The notes below the pieces were generated by a model that worked only from the letters and a program-made list of their open reading frames with translations, was not told the DNA's origin and searched no databases. Below, one piece after another: positions 13,115-21,865 of a stretch of 64,000 bases of DNA (its first letter is position 1; every line of letters begins with the position of its first letter). The position numbers and the translations under genes are program-made. Location: positions 1,097,658 to 1,161,657 of the forward strand of contig NZ_KE136472.1 in NCBI RefSeq assembly GCF_000407145.1, read 5' to 3'. The DNA comes from Enterococcus caccae ATCC BAA-1240 (lineage in GTDB: Bacteria > Bacillota > Bacilli > Lactobacillales > Enterococcaceae).

Positions 13115-13819
13115 TCATTCCTTCTCTAAATTATTATATAAATCCCTTGGACGAATAATACCTAGTAAACTCCCATTGGGATTCCCATCTTTTGTAATCA
13201 ATATCGCTTCTAATCGGACCTGTGTCACAAACATTTCCTCAACTTGAAAAATCGTTGTATCACTACTAACGAATTGATAATTGCTTCCCTTGTAGTTGCG
13301 TTCTAAAAGCTCAACTGCTTTTCTACCTTCTAATTGAATGTCTCCCTTAGAACTTTCAACAGCTAACCAAATACCTAAACCACGGACAGTGATCAACCCT
13401 TTAAATTGACCCTGATTATAGATTGGAAATTGGGAATATTGCTTGCGCGCTACGATTGCTAAGATATCCTTGATTGAAATATTTATATCGAACCCTGTAA
13501 CTTTCTTTGCAAAACGCGGCAAAACTTTTTCAGGACTGATTAATGCTGTTTCAATTTCCGCCATACGTTTGACTGCCCACTCATTTGGTTCTGCTATCAC
13601 AAAATCGGTTGAAATCTGTTCATGCACAATTGCATTTCTTAATTGAGCCATTTGTAGTAAGTCATCTTGAAAAAGAGGAATTTGACTGTCTTTTTTCCTA
13701 GAAAGTCTTCGAACCATTTCACTAAATCCCATGTTGGTTGGATTATTCAATTGTTCGCGAAACCACTTTTCAATACGGTTAAAACTACTTAAAAATTCTT
13801 CCGCTCTTTCCCCCATCAT
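13115..13819 (-). CDS. CBS-domain protein with N-terminal HEPN-like helical region
   Basis: Function not established. Residues about 110-234 form two CBS repeats (ISIKDILAIVARKQYSQFPIYNQGQFKGLITV and a second ending LLGIIRPRDLYNNLEKE), a nucleotide-sensing module. The N-terminal 100 residues look all-helical and contain LRNAIVHE at residues 60-67: R61 and H66 fit the Rx4H motif of HEPN ribonucleases and nucleotidyltransferase partners. An HEPN-CBS combination would suggest a nucleotide-gated RNA-acting protein, but that is inference. Start has two tandem ATGs; the first overlaps the stop of the upstream 127-aa gene (ATGA), implying coupling. Confidence 0.75.
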   Translation of the reverse strand: MMGERAEEFLSSFNRIEKWFREQLNNPTNMGFSEMVRRLSRKKDSQIPLFQDDLLQMAQLRNAIVHEQISTDFVIAEPNEWAVKRMAEIETALISPEKVLPRFAKKVTGFDINISIKDILAIVARKQYSQFPIYNQGQFKGLITVRGLGIWLAVESSKGDIQLEGRKAVELLERNYKGSNYQFVSSDTTIFQVEEMFVTQVRLEAILITKDGNPNGSLLGIIRPRDLYNNLEKE

Positions 13820-14199
13820 GTCTTCTCCTTGATTACATAAGCTTTATTTAATAATGAACATACAAAAATAAAATAAAGAACGAGTACGATTAAAATACCA
13901 CCTATATTTAGATGTAAAATTGGAATCAAAAACATCCCCCCAAAGAGTATAACATAAACGAAAATCAAAATTGGGTTCATCGTTATTTCCAAATTGATGA
14001 CTTGTCCTTTATCAATCAATGTAAACGGCGCACTCTTCAGAAAAAAAAATTTAGCTTGAATCGTGCACTCCTGTTCAATCACTTCTATTTGCTTGGTATC
14101 ATTTTGGTTTAAATAAAACCACTTTTCACCATTTTTTATTACCTCGATTGGACTGGCCATTCCATAAAATCCAGTATTTCTACTACAACGAATCTTCAT
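13816..14199 (-). CDS. Small membrane protein of unknown function
   Basis: I do not recognise the family. The 127-residue product has a soluble N-terminal half with beta character (residues 1-75) and two hydrophobic segments near residues 75-95 and 98-118, ending in a basic tail. It overlaps the CBS-domain gene by four bases (ATGA), so the pair is likely made together. An AGGAGG-like ribosome binding site (GAGGAGGGATC in the minus sense) precedes the ATG. It may anchor or signal to its CBS partner; that is context only. Confidence 0.7.
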   Translation of the reverse strand: MKIRCSRNTGFYGMASPIEVIKNGEKWFYLNQNDTKQIEVIEQECTIQAKFFFLKSAPFTLIDKGQVINLEITMNPILIFVYVILFGGMFLIPILHLNIGGILIVLVLYFIFVCSLLNKAYVIKEKT

Positions 14200-14535
14200 A
14201 ATGATCCCTCCTCGAGCTTTAATCTAAAGTATATAACAAAATCCCGCTGACTGGAAGAAAGAAGTTGATTTGAGTATAAATAAACTTGATTACAAAAAAT
14301 TTTACTTTGCTCCTGTAGATAATCACATTTTAAAATAATCCACTTCTATTTCCATCTTTATTTAATATTGATGGACAATCCATCCGCTACTTACGAAATT
14401 TTCTATGTCTGTTTTCATCAGACTACCAATTTTTACGAACAATTTTGTAAGCTTTTTAGTTTTCGTCAAGAAACTACTCATTCCGTCACCTCTTAATGCT
14501 ACTTTTTATTACTATAACAACTTTTTTGCAAAAGA
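14200..14535. other. Intergenic region upstream of csp
   Basis: No supported gene, repeat or structured RNA. The sequence is AT-rich and open frames are short and lack ribosome binding sites. The csp promoter begins at its right end. Promoter activity for the leftward small membrane gene presumably lies near 14215-14260, but I cannot pick boxes with confidence. Confidence 0.5.
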
Positions 14536-14564
14536 TTGACGGGTACCTTTTTTCACTTTATAAT
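14536..14564 (+). promoter_or_regulatory. Promoter of the cold-shock gene
   Basis: TTGACG (14536-14541), a 17-base spacer and TATAAT (14559-14564) form a near-consensus sigma-A promoter. The predicted 5' UTR is about 30 bases, short for a cold-shock gene, so there is no room for the long cspA-type thermosensor leader. Confidence 0.85.
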
Positions 14565-14601
14565 GATGCTAGACTTTATAATATAAAGGAGCGTGATTTG
14601 A

Positions 14602-14802
14602 ATGGAAAAAGGGTTCGTCAAGTGGTTCGACAATAGAAAAGGTTACGGATTTATTGGTTACAATGAGGACGAGGAAATCTTTGTTCATTTCACAGCAATT
14701 GAAGAAGATGGCTTTAAGTCATTAGATGAAAACCAAGCCGTAGAATTTGAAGTAATGGAAGGTACACGTGGTTTACAAGCCGCACATGTGAAGAAAATAT
14801 AG
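14602..14802 (+). CDS. Cold-shock domain RNA chaperone
   Basis: A 66-residue single-domain CSD protein. It has the RNP1-like KGYGFI and RNP2-like IFVHFTAI aromatic motifs and the opening [18 protein letters not shown]. It binds single-stranded RNA and DNA and helps melt secondary structure. AAAGGAG lies nine bases before the ATG. It is monocistronic: strong promoter upstream, terminator directly after. Several csp paralogues usually exist, so I give no number. Confidence 0.96.
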   Translation: MEKGFVKWFDNRKGYGFIGYNEDEEIFVHFTAIEEDGFKSLDENQAVEFEVMEGTRGLQAAHVKKI

Positions 14803-14803
14803 A

Positions 14804-14840
14804 AAAAAACAGCATTCCTCAAGCAGGATGCTGTTTTTTT
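14804..14840. terminator. Bidirectional terminator between csp and ebsA-like gene
   Basis: AAAACAGCAT pairs with ATGCTGTTTT around a 12-base loop, with A-run on the left and T-run on the right, so it can stop both the rightward csp and the leftward 14839-15282 gene. Confidence 0.85.
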
Positions 14841-15282
14841 AGTAGTGTTTGCTAATGGTCAATTGCGGATCATCGATGATCGTTGCACTCAATAAGCTTT
14901 GCTGTTTCATCGACTTTATAAAAGCTACTTTATTTTTTTTTGTCATGATAAATAGTTGCGTACCTTCTTTAAACCCAGGTGAGCTTATTTCGATACATTT
15001 TGGTCCAACTCGAATCATTTCGATTGCTGACAATGTTATTTTTTTTCGTCTGATTGGTAACAATGCATGGACGATCAACTGCTCATCCTCAATCATAAAA
15101 TAACGATTGCATCCTACTAAAGCAAAGAAAAAGAAAATACCTAACACGATATTGCTAATCAAATAAGGACGAGTATGTTCCAATGTTAAAATCAAACTTA
15201 AAAATAAAATGCCAAATGTACAGGACCAATAAATTATCGCTGTTGATAATTCTGGTTGCCAATGATAGACTTTTTTCTTCAT
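14839..15282 (-). CDS. ebsA: EbsA-like membrane protein
   Basis: A 147-residue protein with two membrane segments (residues about 16-34 and 40-58) followed by a small beta-rich domain (residues 62-140, RYFMIEDEQLIVHALLPIRRKKITLSAI). This layout resembles EbsA of enterococci, a gene first linked to display of the aggregation-substance receptor. The neighbouring RNase HI and EbsC/YbaK genes match the ebs neighbourhood, which is the main support. Molecular role unknown. Divergently arranged from the RNase HI gene with an 83-base gap holding both promoters. Confidence 0.6.
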   Translation of the reverse strand: MKKKVYHWQPELSTAIIYWSCTFGILFLSLILTLEHTRPYLISNIVLGIFFFFALVGCNRYFMIEDEQLIVHALLPIRRKKITLSAIEMIRVGPKCIEISSPGFKEGTQLFIMTKKNKVAFIKSMKQQSLLSATIIDDPQLTISKHY

Positions 15283-15365
15283 GTAGCGACCCCTTAATAA
15301 AAATTCAATATGTTATAATAATAACATACTTCAACTTTGAACGAAAAGAAAATAAGGAGAATTTT

Positions 15366-15761
15366 ATGTTACGAATATATGTCGACGCTGCAACAAAAGG
15401 GAATCCTGGTCCAAGTGGCGGAGGAATCGTTCTTGTAGGGGATCATCTACACGAGCAAATCCATGTTCCACTTGGGGAATGTTCCAATCATGAAGCAGAA
15501 TTTAAAGTTTTTATTAAGGCTCTACAATTAACTATTGAAAAAAAACTAAATAATCAAACGGTTGTGATTCATTCCGATAGTAAAATCGTTGTCCAAACGA
15601 TTGAAAAACAGCATGCCAAAAATTTGTTGTTCCAACCTTACCTTAAGACTTTTCAACAATTAGAACAAAACTTTGCGTTATTGTTAGTAAAATGGCTTCC
15701 TGAAAATCAAAATAAAGGAGCAGATTCATTAGCACGACAAGCGTTACAAAAATATCAGTAG
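15366..15761 (+). CDS. Ribonuclease HI family protein
   Basis: Cleaves the RNA strand of RNA-DNA hybrids. The 131-residue product begins MLRIYVDAATKGNPGPSGGG and shows the acidic active-site residues in IYVDAATKG, NHEAEF and VIHSDSKIV, with a last Asp in NKGADSLAR. The frame extends upstream to 15183, but 15366 is chosen because AAGGAG precedes this ATG and family homology begins there. The hybrid-binding domain of RNase H1 is absent, as in the short RnhA-like group of Firmicutes. Lies between ebsA-like and EbsC-like genes. Confidence 0.88.
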   Translation: MLRIYVDAATKGNPGPSGGGIVLVGDHLHEQIHVPLGECSNHEAEFKVFIKALQLTIEKKLNNQTVVIHSDSKIVVQTIEKQHAKNLLFQPYLKTFQQLEQNFALLLVKWLPENQNKGADSLARQALQKYQ

Positions 15762-15803
15762 CGTTTGAGACAAGAATGCTTATTCTGCTCTTTTCATTGT
15801 ATT

Positions 15804-16292
15804 TTACATTGTTAACTCTGCCATTTTGCCACTCGTTACTTGAAGAATTGATAACGGAGACAACTCGATCTGCATTCCTCTTTTACCAGCTGAAATAATG
15901 ATCGTATCAAACAATCTGGCATCTTCTGCAATGTAAGTTGGAAACAATTTTTTCATTCCAATTGGCGAACAACCTCCTCTAATATACCCCGTTGTTTCTT
16001 CTAAGTCTTTCAGATGGAGCATATCCACTTTTTTGTTACCGCTAGCATTGGCTAGCTTTTTTAGATCCAATTCCTTATTTCCTGGAATAACAGCAACGAC
16101 CGGCCCAGTTTTATTGCCCACAGTTACCAACGTTTTAAATATTTTTCCATCTTCGATTCCTAATTTTTCAGCAACGTTATTCGCGCTTAAGTGATCTTCA
16201 CTCCATTCAAATTCATATTCTTTATAAGCAATTTTATGCTGTTCAATAATACGCATCGCATTTGTTTTTTGGTTCTTTTTTTTCTTAGCCAA
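15804..16292 (-). CDS. ebsC: YbaK/EbsC-type aminoacyl-tRNA deacylase
   Basis: Trans-editing protein of the YbaK/ProX superfamily, expected to hydrolyse Cys-tRNA(Pro). The 162-residue product has the family motifs KTLVTVGNKTGPVVAVIPGNKELDLKK (residues about 50-76; catalytic Lys in the KTLV segment) and GYIRGGCSPIGMKK, followed by a conserved SAGKRGMQIELSP. A very basic N-terminus (MAKKKKNQK) is common in this group. Convergent with the RNase HI gene with only 42 bases between them. Confidence 0.9.
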   Translation of the reverse strand: MAKKKKNQKTNAMRIIEQHKIAYKEYEFEWSEDHLSANNVAEKLGIEDGKIFKTLVTVGNKTGPVVAVIPGNKELDLKKLANASGNKKVDMLHLKDLEETTGYIRGGCSPIGMKKLFPTYIAEDARLFDTIIISAGKRGMQIELSPLSILQVTSGKMAELTM

Positions 16293-16339
16293 TTCATTTC
16301 ACCTCACAATTTAGTTTATCAAAGAAATCAATGGATGCA

Positions 16340-16503
16340 AGAAAAAAGGGTGTGAGACAAAAGTAAAAATCACTTTTGTTTCACACCCTAAATGCGAATA
16401 CACGGTGGAAGCAGAATCAATCCCTTCGGAAATAAGCTGATGTTGCACAGTACCTACTTGGTCACAAAAATTTGAAGAACACCGATTAGGAATCATTCAA
16501 CAT
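16340..16503 (+). repeat. Modular intergenic repeat, copy A (short form)
   Basis: Shares three modules with copy D (43725-43988, opposite orientation): a hairpin AGGGTGTGA...TCACACCCT (16346-16390), a spacer resembling CGAATACACGGTGGAAGCAG, and the core TTGCACAGTACCTACTTGGT at about 16444 followed by CACAAAAATTTGAAGAACAC and CGATTAGGAATCATT. Relative to C and D it lacks the middle block of roughly 80 bases between CGGAAATAAGCTGA and the core. No coding capacity. The element lies between the 5' end of ebsC and the 3' end of aroD. Confidence 0.75.
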
Positions 16504-16590
16504 CAGAATGAAAAATTCCGTGTTTCTTGTCATTTTCGTGTATGCTTCTTATTTCTCGGGATTAAACGTTTCTGTCCTATCCTCATTCTA

Positions 16591-17355
16591 TTAAAATGCT
16601 AAAGTTTGGAGAATTTCACGCAGTTGTCCAACAGGTACTTGTCCTGGAGCTGAAGCTTTTTTTGCCGCTCCAAAAGTCATTGCAGAACCAAAAACTTCTC
16701 CGCTCATCCGGCTGACCATCCCTAATTGACCCATTGACATTGTAACGATTGGTCTATCGGCATGTTTAGTTTTCATCTCATTAGTTGCTTCTAAAAGTGT
16801 TAATACATCCTCTGAAGATTGTGGCATTACAGCGATTTTACAAATATCAGCATTTTTTTCCTGCATACGACATAATCTTGAAACAATTTCTTCTTTAGTA
16901 GGTGTTTTATCAAAGTCATGATTACACATAACAATTTTGATTCCTTTATTATGGGCTGCTCCGATTGTCTCTTGAACCTGTTTCTCATCCATAAATAATT
17001 CAACATCTAAAAGATCGATTACACCATTTTCGATGACTGTTTTATATAAACCAAAATATTGTTCATCCGAAAAGGCTATTTCTCCACCTTCTTGTTTTGT
17101 ACGGAACGTAAACAAAACTGGTTTATCGGCTAGAATCTCTGCAATTTTTTTTGACATTTCAACAACTGCTTGATAATCAGCAACTTGATCAAAAAAGTCC
17201 ACACGCCATTCAACCAGATCACAATCGACCGGCAATAAATGTTTCGCTTCTGCAATTAATTCTTTTTCATTTTTCCCTACTAGAGGCACGATAATTTTAG
17301 GACTCCCACTTCCAAGAGTCACTCCTTTAACTGTAACTGTATTCACTGTTTGCAT
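16591..17355 (-). CDS. aroD: 3-Dehydroquinate dehydratase, type I
   Basis: Interconverts 3-dehydroquinate and 3-dehydroshikimate through a Schiff base. The 254-residue protein has the type I motifs VEWRVDFFDQV, the general-base His in VMCNHDFDKTP and the Schiff-base Lys in CKIAVMPQSS, with MSMGQLGMVSR near the C-terminus. It is the last gene of a four-gene minus-strand operon, seven bases after the MFS gene, with an aroE upstream. The context suggests catabolic or salvage use of quinate/shikimate rather than only aromatic amino acid synthesis. Confidence 0.95.
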   Translation of the reverse strand: MQTVNTVTVKGVTLGSGSPKIIVPLVGKNEKELIAEAKHLLPVDCDLVEWRVDFFDQVADYQAVVEMSKKIAEILADKPVLFTFRTKQEGGEIAFSDEQYFGLYKTVIENGVIDLLDVELFMDEKQVQETIGAAHNKGIKIVMCNHDFDKTPTKEEIVSRLCRMQEKNADICKIAVMPQSSEDVLTLLEATNEMKTKHADRPIVTMSMGQLGMVSRMSGEVFGSAMTFGAAKKASAPGQVPVGQLREILQTLAF

Positions 17356-17361
17356 CCTCCC

Positions 17362-18564
17362 TTATTTAGATGTATCGATTGTTTGACGATAACGAATAAA
17401 AATAATGACAGCTAAAATAAAACCAATTCCGGCAATAACGGTATCTAATAACATAATGCCATGAGGATTACTATTAGCGATTTTACCAGAAACAACAGGA
17501 ATAGCAAAGGAAGCAATACTTCCGAATGTGTAAAAAATTCCTGTAATCGTTCCTTTACCCGCTGGGAACATTTCCCCCATTACAGTTAAACCTAATTGCA
17601 TAACACCACCTGCGGCAAAAAATCCTACTAAAACTGCTCCAATGGTTAACACTGCTGGCGTTGGGAATAACCACATAGCCGCGATAGCTAGAAATGACGC
17701 TAACGTATAAGGTAACACTAGATTAACTGGACGAATTTTAGCTGCAACAACTGCCGTTACACCAACACAAACTAATGATCCTGTAGAATAATATGAAACA
17801 AGTAACTTCGCCGCATTTTCGGACATAGAGGCAACTTCTTGACCATATACAGCAATATATTGACTAATCAGGTAAAACGTAGCTTGAGAAATAAAACCGT
17901 AAATAACAAATGCAACACCTTCGATATGCATTTTAGGTTTACTTTTAAATTTAGTAACTGGAGCAGCTTCAACTTCCACGCCCTCTTTTTCAGCCGCTTT
18001 ATTATCAGCATCAGGAAAAGGTAATTTCAATAAGAATAGTGCATTGATACATAATAAAACTAAACATACAACAAAAGACCAACCAAACCATAAACCGCTA
18101 CTACCTAAAAATGCAATAATGAATGGTAACGCAAATTGACCGATTTGTACAGCGGCTTTGATTAATACGCTTGCTGTACCAGCCGTTTTAGGAAATGATT
18201 CCATCAAAGCAGGGTATGTCCCGGAATCAAGACAAGAATTAGCTATTCCTGCAATCACACCAAACGCCATCGCAACAGGTACACTTGGACTGAATAAAAT
18301 CCCAACAAAAAATAATGCATAAATCACCATTCCAAGATACACAAAAGGCTTACGACCGAATTTGTCTGATAACCATCCAGAAATCAAAATGGCAACTAAT
18401 CTCCCGATACCAAGCATTGCAACAACGCCTGATACGCCCTCTATATTCGTATTCCATTGTGATGCTAGTGCATCCTTGTTTTGCATAATGATCAAAACGC
18501 CCATTCCATGAACAATATAATTGATATACAGCCCTAACGCTGTTGGTACATACTTGTTTTTCAT
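17362..18564 (-). CDS. MFS transporter, probable shikimate/quinate importer
   Basis: A 400-residue major facilitator with about 12 membrane segments and the loop 2-3 signature GWLSDKFGRKPFVYLG. A soluble, charged central loop (residues about 190-215, KAAEKEGVEVEAAP) joins the two six-helix halves. Substrate cannot be read from sequence. Position between aroE and aroD points to quinate, shikimate or dehydroshikimate uptake, which is inference. Start ATG at 18564 follows a GGAGAGAG ribosome binding site. Confidence 0.85.
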   Translation of the reverse strand: MKNKYVPTALGLYINYIVHGMGVLIIMQNKDALASQWNTNIEGVSGVVAMLGIGRLVAILISGWLSDKFGRKPFVYLGMVIYALFFVGILFSPSVPVAMAFGVIAGIANSCLDSGTYPALMESFPKTAGTASVLIKAAVQIGQFALPFIIAFLGSSGLWFGWSFVVCLVLLCINALFLLKLPFPDADNKAAEKEGVEVEAAPVTKFKSKPKMHIEGVAFVIYGFISQATFYLISQYIAVYGQEVASMSENAAKLLVSYYSTGSLVCVGVTAVVAAKIRPVNLVLPYTLASFLAIAAMWLFPTPAVLTIGAVLVGFFAAGGVMQLGLTVMGEMFPAGKGTITGIFYTFGSIASFAIPVVSGKIANSNPHGIMLLDTVIAGIGFILAVIIFIRYRQTIDTSK

Positions 18565-18593
18565 TCGTCTCTCTCCTGTAAGTAAAATTCTAT

Positions 18594-19472
18594 TTAATCT
18601 TTGAATAATAGCTCTTTAATGTAATCAACAGGCATATCTTCTCCTGTGAAATGTTTGAACGCTTCTGCACCTTGGTATAACATCATACCGAGACCATTAA
18701 TCGTTTTTTTAGCGCCATGTTCACGAGCAAACTTTAATAATTTCGTTTCTTTTGGAATATAGACAACATCGAAAACAACTAAATCTGGACGAATAACTTC
18801 TGGATCATTGATTAAGCTTTCTTCTTGAAGTGGTTTCATCCCAACTCCAGTAGCATCAATATAAATACTACTTTCACTAATTGATTGTTTAAAGGCTACT
18901 TGGTCAGATAAATCAGTTAATGTTGCGATACAATTTGTATTTTCGTTGATTTTTTTCACTGTTTCTTCTGCATTTTTATAATGTTGATCGTTAATATTAA
19001 AAATACGTAACTCCTTTACTCCATCTAAAGCTGCTTGGATTGCAATGGCTGTTCCAGCACCACCGGCACCAGTCATCGTCACGACTTGTTCTTTAACTTC
19101 TACGCCTTCTTCTTTCAATGCACGCATTGCGCCTGTTCCATCTGTTACATGACCAACTAAATGGCCTTTTCCATCTTTATTTGTCACAGTATTCACTGCA
19201 CCAACTAATTTTGCAGCAGGTGAAAGTTCGTCTAAATAAGGAATGATTGCTTGTTTATTTGGCATTGATACGTTAGAACCTCGGATACCCAATGCTCGAA
19301 TTCCTTGAACGGCATCTTTTAATTCTTCATTGCCTACTTCAAATGCCATGTAAGCATAGTCTAAACCTAATTTTGCAAATGCTTCATTGTGCATAGTTGG
19401 TGATAAACTATGGCGAATTGGTGTTGCAATCAAACTGATTAATAATGTGTGTCCGTCAATTCTTTCTGTCAT
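18594..19472 (-). CDS. aroE: Shikimate/quinate dehydrogenase
   Basis: Reduces 3-dehydroshikimate to shikimate, or the reverse with NAD(P). The 292-residue product has the substrate motif [15 protein letters not shown], the catalytic Lys in [10 protein letters not shown], a dinucleotide loop [14 protein letters not shown] and the C-terminal [17 protein letters not shown]. The frame opens at a GTG (19487), but I choose the ATG at 19472 because GTGAGGG lies eight bases before it. It starts 16 bases after the oxidoreductase stop. Context suggests a YdiB-like, catabolic role, but cofactor preference cannot be told. Confidence 0.93.
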   Translation of the reverse strand: MTERIDGHTLLISLIATPIRHSLSPTMHNEAFAKLGLDYAYMAFEVGNEELKDAVQGIRALGIRGSNVSMPNKQAIIPYLDELSPAAKLVGAVNTVTNKDGKGHLVGHVTDGTGAMRALKEEGVEVKEQVVTMTGAGGAGTAIAIQAALDGVKELRIFNINDQHYKNAEETVKKINENTNCIATLTDLSDQVAFKQSISESSIYIDATGVGMKPLQEESLINDPEVIRPDLVVFDVVYIPKETKLLKFAREHGAKKTINGLGMMLYQGAEAFKHFTGEDMPVDYIKELLFKD

Positions 19473-19488
19473 GTTAATTTCCCTCACT

Positions 19489-21546
19489 TTATATAGTTTG
19501 TGTCACTTGTAAACTTTTTGTTTGTTCAAACAACATTTTTTGTGTTCGTGTGTTTTCTAAAACTTCGATTGTTTTCAGAATGTCGCGGGCTTCTCTTGTC
19601 CCTTCCATGATTCGTCTAGCAACTTTACTGTCCCCCATATTTAAAAGTACAGCACCATTACTTCTAGCATATTGATCAAGTTCACGAATCATCGGTGCTT
19701 CAGCACGCATTCCTAAACATACAAAACCTAAATCAAATGGTAATTCGATCATTTCTCCATCTTTTTCAACTAAAAAGCTACTTTCTCTAACTTCTGTCAG
19801 TTTTGTTTCTACATGGACTTCCACATCAAATTTTTCGACAATTTCCATCATCGCAAGTTTTGTAATCAAATCAAGATCTTTCCCGATTTCACCTTGCATT
19901 TCCACAATACTCACTTTTTTAGCACCACGTTCAGCGTAATATTCCACAACGTCTAACCCAACAGCACCTCCGCCAATCACAACAACTTCTTTTCCTTCAA
20001 ACTCTTGGAATTTTGACATATCATCTAAAATATCAAAAATAGAGAAGATTTTTCTGTTTGGATTATCTAGTTGTTCTTTTAGACCATTGATTGGTGGCAA
20101 TAATGGTTTCGCTCCAGTAGCGTTCACGATAATATCTGGACCGATTGCCTCAATATCTTTCAACGTTGCTGCACGGTTTAGATGGATCGCTAAATTATCT
20201 AGTTCTTTACAACGATTGATTTCATACGTAATAAAATCATCGATTCGTTTCTTATCTGGGAAACGAGCAATTTCATGACCTAAGCCACCTAGATACTCTT
20301 TTTGTTCAAAAAGTTCTACGCTAACACCAACTTCAGCTGCTGTGGCTGCTGCTTCAAGTCCTGTCGTCCCGCCACCGATCACAACCATTTTAGTTGGATG
20401 TAAAATAGGTTTCATTTTATAGTCATCTTCATAATGTAGATCTGGATTGACGGTACAACGCATTGGACGAGCTTTAGCAATACGATGATCAGCACATCCG
20501 ATGTTACAAGAAATGCATTTTCTTAGTAAATCTTCTTGTCCATTGGCTACTTTATTTACCCAGTTTGGTTCGGCAATCAATCCACGACCCATTGCTAAAA
20601 GATCTGCATCTCCTGCTTCAAGGATTTCAGTTGCCCGTTTAGGACTGCGGATATTTCCAGAAGTAACGGTTACTTTATCAGGAAAACGCTCCTTAACCGC
20701 TTTTGACATATACGCACGCCAGCCATCCGCTAAATTCATTTTATCGATTTGATATTGTAAGCTGTCATTCAATGCAGCTGATACATTTAAAATATCTACT
20801 TCCTCTGCAAAATAACTTAAAATTTCAATTGTATCTTCTAATGAATTACCGCCTTCTAGTAATTCATCTGCACTAAAACGAAGAGAAATTGGGAAAAATG
20901 GTCCTACTGCTTTTCGAACGGCTTCAACCACTAATTTAGTTAAACGAGCACGATTTTCTGGACTTCCGCCAAATTTATCTGTTCGTTTATTATATAAAGG
21001 AGATAAAAACTGACTTAAAAGATACGAATGTCCTGCGTGAATTTCTACACAATCAAAACCAGCACGTTGCGCTCTCAACGCTCCATCTGCATAGCGTTCA
21101 ACAATTCCATAAATCTCCTCTTCAGTTAACGGACGTGGAATCGGATTACCTTTTTTTGAAGGAATATTTGATGCAGAAACTGGTTGCTCCCCTTCTAAGC
21201 GTAATCCATAGGCAGAAGCTCCTGCATGATTGATTTGAACAGACGTACACGCACCATAAGCATGCATCTTTTCATTAAAATGCCATAACCCAGAAATATA
21301 TTGATCATTATCCATTCTTAATTGACGAGCACCATTTGTTCCCATCGGATAATCGATACACACATTTTCTAAAGTGATTAAACCAGTTCCACCCTTAGCT
21401 CGTTGTTCATAATATGAAATATGCTGCATACTGAAAGTACCGTCCATATTAGCGAAATTTGTCCCCATCGGTGGCATAACGACACGATTTTTTAATGTCA
21501 TACGTTTTACAGTTAAAGGTTCAAATATTGCTTGATAATTATTCAT
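19489..21546 (-). CDS. FMN/FAD/Fe-S oxidoreductase of the 2,4-dienoyl-CoA reductase (old yellow enzyme) family
   Basis: A 685-residue three-part enzyme. Residues 1-340 are an old-yellow-enzyme barrel ([29 protein letters not shown]). Next comes a Cys cluster [12 protein letters not shown] with a fourth Cys in RCTVNP for a 4Fe-4S centre. The C-terminal half has two dinucleotide folds ([20 protein letters not shown] and [21 protein letters not shown]). Family members (FadH, BaiCD) reduce conjugated C=C bonds. As the first gene before aroE, a shikimate/quinate transporter and aroD, it may act on an alicyclic unsaturated acid such as dehydroshikimate; this is inference. Divergent from the LysR gene. 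Confidence 0.87.
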   Translation of the reverse strand: MNNYQAIFEPLTVKRMTLKNRVVMPPMGTNFANMDGTFSMQHISYYEQRAKGGTGLITLENVCIDYPMGTNGARQLRMDNDQYISGLWHFNEKMHAYGACTSVQINHAGASAYGLRLEGEQPVSASNIPSKKGNPIPRPLTEEEIYGIVERYADGALRAQRAGFDCVEIHAGHSYLLSQFLSPLYNKRTDKFGGSPENRARLTKLVVEAVRKAVGPFFPISLRFSADELLEGGNSLEDTIEILSYFAEEVDILNVSAALNDSLQYQIDKMNLADGWRAYMSKAVKERFPDKVTVTSGNIRSPKRATEILEAGDADLLAMGRGLIAEPNWVNKVANGQEDLLRKCISCNIGCADHRIAKARPMRCTVNPDLHYEDDYKMKPILHPTKMVVIGGGTTGLEAAATAAEVGVSVELFEQKEYLGGLGHEIARFPDKKRIDDFITYEINRCKELDNLAIHLNRAATLKDIEAIGPDIIVNATGAKPLLPPINGLKEQLDNPNRKIFSIFDILDDMSKFQEFEGKEVVVIGGGAVGLDVVEYYAERGAKKVSIVEMQGEIGKDLDLITKLAMMEIVEKFDVEVHVETKLTEVRESSFLVEKDGEMIELPFDLGFVCLGMRAEAPMIRELDQYARSNGAVLLNMGDSKVARRIMEGTREARDILKTIEVLENTRTQKMLFEQTKSLQVTQTI

Positions 21547-21865
21547 GATTACCTCCTATTTTTAAAAGCAAAGTAGCCTTAATTGAAAATATGAAATGAT
21601 GACTGAAGTGCTTTTCATGTCATTTATAATATATTTTTTCCAAAAAACAACTTATCTAAATAGCTTTTATATTGTTAATCTTTTCACAATTGATGTAAAT
21701 TTATTTTAATCCAACAAACCAATAAATTCCAATGAATGTTTTTTATATTTTTGATAAATATAATTTATGTATAAACTCAAATCATTTTTTCATTCGTTGA
21801 TGCATATTTTCAGAATTATTGATAAACTGTGCTTATGAATCAATTACTGATAAGGAGTATTACTT
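21547..21865. promoter_or_regulatory. Divergent promoter region between the oxidoreductase operon and the LysR gene
   Basis: A 319-base AT-rich gap between divergent genes, the classic place for a LysR-type operator. Several T-N11-A style partial dyads occur around 21740-21790 (for example ATAAATATAATTTATG), but I cannot single one out. No ORF or repeat is visible. Confidence 0.5.

Noticed and set aside
14340-14520. cspA-type cold-sensing leader RNA
   Set aside because: The csp promoter lies only about 40 bases before the start codon, so this region is not transcribed into its leader.
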